A stretch of 9,586 nt of DNA, from assembly GCA_027051315.1 (NCBI GenBank), contig JALTZE010000264.1, positions 1 through 9,586 on the forward strand, given 5' to 3'. The DNA is from Micavibrio sp. GTDB lineage: Bacteria > Pseudomonadota > Alphaproteobacteria > Micavibrionales > Micavibrionaceae. Below the pieces are notes generated by a model, which was not told where the DNA came from, made no database searches, and was given only the letters and a program-made list of their open reading frames with translations. The position numbers and the translations under genes are program-made. This document shows, in pieces, positions 1 through 4,005 of the stretch (positions are counted from its first letter, which is position 1; every line of letters starts with the position of its first letter).

Positions 1-732
1 GACCAGGGCATGGCCGTCGTCAAACTCTAATATAAGATCGGGCGTACCTATTACCCGCAAGGCATAGTCGGCCATCTGCATTTCCGGTAGAACCTGAACG
101 TCGTCAATCCTCTTTATATAACCAATATAGTTTAATTCTCTTAGTAGCTCTAATAAATTGCGGAACATACGAGTAGCATCTTGTTTTATTGCTTCAAGCC
201 TTTCTTCGAGAACCTTTACTTTATCAAATAAAATTTTCTTTTGCGTGTCTGTGAAAGTCCCTTTTGATACATGCGCTTTATATTGTTGTATTGCAGAGAG
301 CCAGGTATACATATTTGAACTAATTATTATGTTTATTGCATCGTCAATTACACGTTTTAAATTATCATCTTTATAATTAAGTATGTTATATTTTTCGAAA
401 AATTCTATTGATGCTAAAGCGAGTACTTTATGTATTAACGTGCCTTTGCCGGGCGTTATACCTGTATAGTATTGTGATACACCGTAGCTCTCAACAAGCC
501 TGCCAAAGTACCTACAAAAGCCTACAAGGTAGGCGACGCTCTTCGCCCTTGCTAGGTGGGTTGACTTGTACATAGCCTCTTCAAGCCTCTTGATGCAAAG
601 GCGGTTGAAGTTATAGTCGCCTGGCCGAACTTTTTGGAGCAAATCTTTTATGTTATTTAAGAATAGGTCAAAGTAGTGTCCCGTAAGACGTTGCCTACAT
701 TGTGACTCACAGCTACTCTGAGTCCCCGACAC
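1..732 (-). CDS. Putative PD-(D/E)XK (RecB/Cas4-like) nuclease, C-terminus off the window
   Basis: An uninterrupted minus-strand reading frame enters from the left edge, giving 244 visible codons and no stop inside the window. I read a helical N-terminal part, then GKGTLIHKVL with a His codon at 430-432, a long Lys/Glu-rich helical stretch, and finally GTPDLILEFDDGHALV with an Asp codon at 37-39, ending at base 1. A G-x-x-x-H motif followed by G-x-P-D and a hydrophobic strand is the layout of RecB/Cas4-type PD-(D/E)XK nucleases. In that family the next strand carries (D/E)-x-K, which would lie just outside the window. GTG at 732 is chosen because a GGTG ribosome site (741-738) sits 5 bases upstream; the frame is open back to 777. 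Codons are archaeal in style (AGG, ATA, CTA). The middle of the gene (about 130-470) is clearly more AT-rich than its ends. Nuclease family is inferred from motifs only. A Cas4 identity is not supported, because the Cys cluster is unclear. Confidence 0.6.
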   Translation of the reverse strand, partial: MSGTQSSCESQCRQRLTGHYFDLFLNNIKDLLQKVRPGDYNFNRLCIKRLEEAMYKSTHLARAKSVAYLVGFCRYFGRLVESYGVSQYYTGITPGKGTLIHKVLALASIEFFEKYNILNYKDDNLKRVIDDAINIIISSNMYTWLSAIQQYKAHVSKGTFTDTQKKILFDKVKVLEERLEAIKQDATRMFRNLLELLRELNYIGYIKRIDDVQVLPEMQMADYALRVIGTPDLILEFDDGHALV

Positions 733-774
733 GGGGACACCCGGAGTCCGCCGGATAATTCGTTCGGCGGTTTT
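704..774. repeat. Cluster of three short inverted repeats at the 5' end of the nuclease gene
   Basis: Three perfect inverted repeats lie head to tail: GACTCA 704-709 with TGAGTC 719-724; GTCCCCG 722-728 with CGGGGAC 732-738; and CCGCCG 748-753 with CGGCGG 765-770, the last followed by TTTT on the plus strand. A further pair, GTGTCCC 676-682 with GGGACAC 734-740, competes with the second hairpin for the same bases. In the minus-strand transcript the second hairpin covers the GTG start and most of the GGTG ribosome site of the nuclease gene. The repeats are seen directly; any regulatory role is inference. Confidence 0.5.
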
Positions 775-780
775 AAGTTA
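769..780 (-). promoter_or_regulatory. Possible archaeal TATA box for the nuclease gene
   Basis: On the minus strand this reads TAACTTAAAACC, resembling crenarchaeal A/T-rich box A elements. An archaeal transcription start about 25 bases downstream would fall near 748, leaving a short leader before GTG at 732. The call rests on composition and position only. Confidence 0.3.
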
Positions 781-797
781 AAAACCCCGCCCTATCA

Positions 798-805
798 TTA
801 TATAA
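798..805 (+). promoter_or_regulatory. Archaeal TATA-like box before the 324-residue gene
   Basis: TTATATAA stands in an otherwise GC-rich intergenic stretch. Archaeal transcription normally starts about 25 bases downstream of the box centre, which predicts a start at roughly 821-828, right at the TTG codon. No convincing ribosome site precedes that codon, so a leaderless transcript, common in Thermoproteota, is the simplest reading. Confidence 0.45.
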
Positions 806-820
806 CGCTGGGCTGGTAGC

Positions 821-1795
821 TTGGCTGCAAAACGGTATAATCCCTATAAGTTAATGTTACTCTTCACATCACCGCGTAAAGTCAAAGCTCATGCCAGGCT
901 TGTCTCGAGCTTCGCTAGGTGGCTCGAGGGAAGGGGCGGCACGGTTGAGAGAGGCGAGGCTAAGGAGGCTCTGCTCGCGGCGGCACGCGAGGCTGGAGTC
1001 AAGATTGCAGACCCCGTGAGGGCCCTAAACGACCTGGTTAGGCTAGGTCTTCTGGCAGGTGCCGAGAAGGGAGACGAGGGCCAGCTACAGGTCTTAGGCC
1101 CCCTGGATAGTGGAGGTAGCAGGCTCGTCACGCTAACACCCCTAAGCAGAGCAGTAGCCAAGGCAACTGTAGCTGAGGATGTAATAGCAACCGTCCTCAA
1201 AGGTTATATGACTAACCCGATAGTTGCTGCGCTCCTTGCGGAAGTTCGAGAAGACGGGATAAGGGAGGTAGTCCTAGACGAGGATGGCATAAGGTTAATA
1301 GCTGGGCTAGCCCGAAGGGCTCTCGAGCGTGTCGCAAGACTTCTAATGGAGTGGAGGGGCGACATACCGAACCCCCTAATGTTTGTTGCAACCGAACTCG
1401 AAAAGCCTAGGGCTGGGGCGGCTATAGTCAAGGGAGTGCTCACACCCCTTGACGTGCTCTCAGGCTCGCGTCTAGTAAGAGTCGCTAGGAAGACGATAAC
1501 ATTCAAGCTAGACGAGGCTAGAGAGTTGGGGGGTCTCCTGGGTATCAAGGAATTATTGAAGGTGTACTGTAATGAGAATGTGCCGGAAGAGGGCATTCCA
1601 TTATATTACATAGCGAGGAGACTAAACAAGTCGTCTGAGGTTGTGCTCTGGACTCTACTCATGGCGTCAAGCATTGAGCCCGGGATAAGGATACTTAAAG
1701 CAGCTACCTATGGCACGGCAGACATGGAATATACTATGAAGGCAGACCCATCACTCTGCCTTGCCGAAAAACAGGATATCAAGGCGGGGTGGTAG
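821..1795 (+). CDS. Unrecognised archaeal protein, possibly winged-helix-containing
   Basis: This 324-residue soluble protein has no signal peptide or membrane segment, and I do not recognise its family. Residues about 25-80 (FARWLEGRGG, then NDLVRLGLL) look like a helical segment followed by a short wing, as in winged-helix DNA-binding domains. A second similar stretch is near the C-terminus (about 245-290, IPLYYIARRLNKSSEVVLW). The middle is rich in Ala, Arg and Leu and probably helical. The start is TTG at 821, about 20 bases after a TATA-like box and with no ribosome site. The next in-frame ATG, at 854, would remove 11 residues and also has no ribosome site. Codon use (AGG, CTA, ATA, GAG) is archaeal. 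The gene is divergent from the nuclease-like gene and is followed after 3 bases by another open frame, suggesting an operon. DNA binding is inference from secondary-structure impression only. Confidence 0.75.
   Translation: MAAKRYNPYKLMLLFTSPRKVKAHARLVSSFARWLEGRGGTVERGEAKEALLAAAREAGVKIADPVRALNDLVRLGLLAGAEKGDEGQLQVLGPLDSGGSRLVTLTPLSRAVAKATVAEDVIATVLKGYMTNPIVAALLAEVREDGIREVVLDEDGIRLIAGLARRALERVARLLMEWRGDIPNPLMFVATELEKPRAGAAIVKGVLTPLDVLSGSRLVRVARKTITFKLDEARELGGLLGIKELLKVYCNENVPEEGIPLYYIARRLNKSSEVVLWTLLMASSIEPGIRILKAATYGTADMEYTMKADPSLCLAEKQDIKAGW
1786..1793 (+). promoter_or_regulatory. Archaeal GGTG-type ribosome binding site
   Basis: GGGGTGGT contains GGTG (1788-1791), the usual archaeal anti-16S match, 7 bases before ATG 1799. 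It overlaps the last codons of the upstream gene, so the two genes are probably translated from one transcript. It is the main evidence that the short frame at 1799 is the beginning of a real gene. Confidence 0.55.
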
Positions 1796-1798
1796 GTC

Positions 1799-1981
1799 AT
1801 GATGACAAGCAATTACAAGTCTTTAGGTATAATATGCAACCCCTTTAGCGGTTTGGAGTCAGCAGAGAAGCTCTACTTCAAGGGCTCAATATACGACATT
1901 AATTGTAATTATATTATTCTTGCTATTTTCCTTTTGCTTTATTGGTGTAATATTATTTTTAGTAATATTGGTTATATTTAA
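1799..1981 (+). CDS. 5' fragment of an archaeal gene truncated at the junction
   Basis: The first 34 codons (to about 1900) read as a plausible archaeal N-terminus, containing GIICNPFSGLESAEKLYF. The ATG follows a GGTG ribosome site 7 bases away and lies 3 bases after the stop of the 324-residue gene. The NPF near the N-terminus recalls the start of some AAA+ ATPases, but too little remains to assign a family. From about 1901 the DNA turns abruptly AT-rich, and the frame continues for only 26 hydrophobic, Ile/Asn/Tyr-rich codons to a stop at 1981. That tail overlaps the region upstream of the next bacterial gene and is most likely an accidental reading of unrelated DNA, not a membrane anchor. 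An in-frame ATG at 1802 is an alternative start. Confidence 0.4.
   Translation: MMTSNYKSLGIICNPFSGLESAEKLYFKGSIYDINCNYIILAIFLLLYWCNIIFSNIGYI
1897..1905. other. Composition breakpoint: archaeal-like to bacterial-like DNA
   Basis: Left of this point the DNA is GC-balanced with archaeal codon use and archaeal translation signals. Right of it the sequence is AT-rich with bacterial ribosome sites and alphaproteobacterial genes. The change happens within about ten bases (ATACGACATT then AATTGTAATT), inside an open frame. No inverted repeats, target duplication, integrase or tRNA flank it. A mis-joined contig is the simplest explanation; a real recombination event is the alternative. Confidence 0.7.
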
Positions 1982-1991
1982 AGAGGTTGTT

Positions 1992-2594
1992 ATGAAATAT
2001 TGTCGAAATATTTTTCTTTTTGTTCTTTTGGGAGCTTCTCTTATCGTTAGTGGGTGTAGCAGCGTTGGGATTGCAACAGGTGCTGGAGCTGCTGTTGGTA
2101 TTTCGGCAGCTAGAGAAGGGGGGCTGAAAGGAACTGCTAATGATATTAGGATTTCGGCTTCTATTAGTGATAAATGGTTTAAGTATAATGTCGAGACATT
2201 CTCAAAGCTTAGTTTGACGGTTGAGCAAGGGCGAGTTTTAGTTACGGGGGTGGTTCAAGACCCTCAAGACAGAGTAGAGGCTATAAAACTTGCCTGGCAG
2301 GTTGAGGGGGTTCGCCAAGTTATAAATGAAATAAGAATCGCAGATAGTCAGGGAATTAAAGGATATTTGAAAGATAGTTGGATTACTGCCCAGCTTCGTA
2401 CCAAAATTACTCTGGATAGAGATATACAATCTGTTAATTATTCCATAGATACTGTGCAGCAAATTGTTTATTTGATGGGTATCGCCCAAAATCAAAGTGA
2501 ACTTAATAAGGTTATTGATATAGCTAGAACAATACCAGGAGTATCACAGGTTATCTCATATGTGAAAATTGCTGGTCCTGAGGATAAAGGGTAA
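1992..2594 (+). CDS. Double-BON-domain outer-membrane lipoprotein
   Basis: This 200-residue protein begins with a lipoprotein signal peptide: basic start, hydrophobic core and lipobox VSGC, with the lipidated Cys at residue 22. A Gly/Ala-rich linker follows (GIATGAGAAVGISAAREGG), then two BON domains at about 51-116 and 127-193. Each BON domain has the alpha-beta pattern ending in a V-x-x-V-x-N/S-x-(I/V) strand (VEGVRQVINEIRI; IPGVSQVISYVKI). The architecture matches the DolP/OsmY type. Such proteins sit in the periplasm or inner leaflet of the outer membrane, bind phospholipid and help keep the outer membrane intact. ATG 1992 is chosen because AAAGAGG (1980-1986) lies 5 bases upstream and it gives a clean signal peptide; an earlier in-frame TTG at 1920 would add a spurious hydrophobic leader. 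The next gene starts 4 bases after its stop. Confidence 0.85.
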   Translation: MKYCRNIFLFVLLGASLIVSGCSSVGIATGAGAAVGISAAREGGLKGTANDIRISASISDKWFKYNVETFSKLSLTVEQGRVLVTGVVQDPQDRVEAIKLAWQVEGVRQVINEIRIADSQGIKGYLKDSWITAQLRTKITLDRDIQSVNYSIDTVQQIVYLMGIAQNQSELNKVIDIARTIPGVSQVISYVKIAGPEDKG

Positions 2595-2598
2595 ATTA

Positions 2599-3453
2599 TT
2601 GGAAGTGGCAGAGGAAAATAAGATTAAAGATAAGCTTATTTCTTTTGGTAAGCTTAGTGATGATGATTTTTCTCCTGCTGTCGTTGCTGTTTATATCTCT
2701 GCTGTAGGTAAAGCTGGGATATCTGTTGGTAGTTATTTAAATCATCTTGATAATATCAAATTAAAGGTAAAAAAACGTTATAATGAATTGATTGCAGCAG
2801 GTGCTTGTGATGATGCGGGGGTGAGGCTTGCTTCTTTGAAATATGTTATTTCGGAAGAATATGGATATGAGGGTGATGAAAAAGATTATGATAATCTTGA
2901 AAATTTTGACTTAATCAGGGTTATTGACAGACGTAAGGGGGCTGCAATATCGTTAGGGATTATATATATTTATTTGGGGCAGGAGCTTGGGTGGGATATA
3001 AAAGGATTAAATTTTCCTGCCCATTTCCTTTTGCGAATCGAAAAAAATGGTGAAAGAATAATTTTTAATCCTTTTGATATATCAAGAAAATTGGAAGCGT
3101 ATGATTTAAGGGGGCTTATCAAAAAATATATGGGTGAAGATGCAGAGCTTTCGTCAGTATATTATGATGTGATAAGTAACCGTGATGTTATTACAAGGAT
3201 TCTTAATATTATTAAATTTAGGTTGATAAAGCTTGAAGATTATAAGGAGGCTCTTAAATATGCAGAATATATGTTGATGATAGCACCTAGTGATTATAGG
3301 CCATTATTTGACGCAGCTGTTTTATATGCAAAAACGGAGCAGGCTGGTAAGGCTGTTCCTTTACTGGAAAGATATATTCGGGAAGTCCCAGATTGTAGTG
3401 ATAGGCAAGATGCTGTAATATTGTTGCGTAGTTTAACGATTGTTGATATATGA
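2599..3453 (+). CDS. SirB1-type transglutaminase-like protein with C-terminal TPR region
   Basis: This 284-residue cytosolic protein belongs to the SirB1/Transglut_core2 group. The conserved block is readable: IDRRKGAAISLGIIYIYL, then GLNFPAHFLLR, then IIFNPFD. Ser118 sits where transglutaminases have the catalytic Cys; His142 and Asp160 fill the other two triad positions. Ser instead of Cys is usual for SirB1 proteins, so cross-linking activity is doubtful. Residues about 215-280 (EDYKEALKYAEYML, then AVLYAKTEQAGKAVPLLERYI) look like two TPR helices pairs, a protein-binding module. The TTG at 2599 is preferred because AAAGGG (2586-2591), inside the last codons of the BON gene, is 7 bases upstream. 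GTG at 2605 is possible but spaced too far. Translation is probably coupled to the BON lipoprotein. The biochemical role of this family is not established. Confidence 0.8.
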   Translation: MEVAEENKIKDKLISFGKLSDDDFSPAVVAVYISAVGKAGISVGSYLNHLDNIKLKVKKRYNELIAAGACDDAGVRLASLKYVISEEYGYEGDEKDYDNLENFDLIRVIDRRKGAAISLGIIYIYLGQELGWDIKGLNFPAHFLLRIEKNGERIIFNPFDISRKLEAYDLRGLIKKYMGEDAELSSVYYDVISNRDVITRILNIIKFRLIKLEDYKEALKYAEYMLMIAPSDYRPLFDAAVLYAKTEQAGKAVPLLERYIREVPDCSDRQDAVILLRSLTIVDI

Positions 3454-3481
3454 TGGTGTTTACAATTTGTTTCAGAAATGG

Positions 3482-3510
3482 TTGATATTGTTAATAAAGT
3501 AGGTGATACT
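3482..3510 (+). promoter_or_regulatory. Candidate sigma-70-type promoter for the receiver/kinase pair
   Basis: TTGATA (3482-3487) and GATACT (3505-3510) are separated by 17 bases in the 140-base gap behind the SirB1-like gene. The match is 5/6 and 4/6 to the bacterial consensus at ideal spacing. It would give a leader of roughly 80-90 bases before the receiver gene. In AT-rich DNA such matches also occur by chance. Confidence 0.35.
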
Positions 3511-3606
3511 GTGAATTTAATGAGTGATGTTATTGTCAATTGTTGTTATAGGGAAATTATAGTTTAGTTGTTATTTAAATGTTTTATTTATTAAATGGGT
3601 AAGAAT

Positions 3607-3969
3607 ATGAAAAAATGTCTTGTTATTGATGATGTGGAAGTTAGTAGATATACGGTTAAAGTCTTCCTTGAAGAAGCAGGAATCGAAATGTTGGAGGCTG
3701 CTGACGGAAAAGAGGCGTTAGACGTGCTTGAAAGCCAGAATGTTGATTTTATTTTGTTAGATTGGCATTTGAAGAAAAAATCAGGTCTTGATTTATTAGA
3801 AGTTATAAGAAAAGAGAAAGGTGAACATTTACCTGTTGTAGTGTTTAGTGGGGTAGAAGGTGAAGGTAAAAGGGAAGAGGCTATTAAGGCTGGAGCTAAT
3901 GGTTTTATCCTGAAGCCTACAACAAAAGAAGCTCTTAATAGAGTAATGGAAGAAATTGGCATAAAATAG
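3607..3969 (+). CDS. Stand-alone CheY-like receiver domain response regulator
   Basis: This is a single receiver (REC) domain of 120 residues with no output domain. The acidic pocket DD is in KCLVIDD and the phospho-accepting Asp in FILLDWHLKKKSG. The switch Ser is in VVVFSG and the conserved Lys in FILKP; all key residues are present. It should be phosphorylated by a histidine kinase or phosphotransfer domain and act through protein contacts, in the manner of CheY or DivK. ATG 3607 gives the usual MKKxLVIDD start and has a weak GGG 7 bases upstream. An in-frame ATG at 3595 would add four residues but has no ribosome site. The gene ends 36 bases before a hybrid kinase that has its own phosphotransfer domain, so the two probably form one relay. 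The output target is unknown. Confidence 0.9.
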   Translation: MKKCLVIDDVEVSRYTVKVFLEEAGIEMLEAADGKEALDVLESQNVDFILLDWHLKKKSGLDLLEVIRKEKGEHLPVVVFSGVEGEGKREEAIKAGANGFILKPTTKEALNRVMEEIGIK

Positions 3970-4005
3970 ATTTTTTCTATATTTGTCTATAATGGTGATG
4001 AAATA

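Noticed and set aside
158..376. 72-residue plus-strand open frame
   Set aside because: It lies antisense to the continuous nuclease-like frame, has a Cys/Ser/Phe-rich low-information peptide and no ribosome site.
1..732. Calling the left-edge nuclease Cas4 and the region a CRISPR-cas locus
   Set aside because: The GxxxH and GxPD motifs fit the wider PD-(D/E)XK superfamily, but a clear Cas4 iron-sulfur Cys set is not seen. There is no repeat-spacer array and no recognisable cas gene nearby.
748..774. CCGCCG...CGGCGG hairpin followed by TTTT as a rho-independent terminator on the plus strand
   Set aside because: No plus-strand gene ends before it, the T run is only four bases, and it lies in a divergent promoter region of archaeal DNA. 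It is kept only as part of the inverted-repeat cluster.
889..1596. Two long minus-strand open frames (889-1200 and 1204-1596) opposite the 324-residue gene
   Set aside because: They are Ser/Thr/Pro-rich antisense readings of a GC-rich coding gene, have no ribosome sites and resemble no protein family. The plus frame has much better coding character.
1880..1910. Insertion-sequence or integrase-mediated boundary at the junction
   Set aside because: No terminal inverted repeats, direct repeats, tRNA end or recombinase gene are visible on either side.
1901..1981. Hydrophobic Ile/Leu/Tyr-rich tail that looks like a membrane segment on the frame starting at 1799
   Set aside because: It begins exactly where composition switches to AT-rich bacterial DNA and overlaps the region upstream of the BON lipoprotein gene. 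AT-rich non-coding DNA often reads as hydrophobic peptide.
3591..3962. 123-residue minus-strand frame opposite the receiver gene
   Set aside because: It is the mirror reading of a clear CheY-like domain with all catalytic residues on the plus strand; the antisense peptide is Ser/Phe/Leu-rich with no family resemblance.
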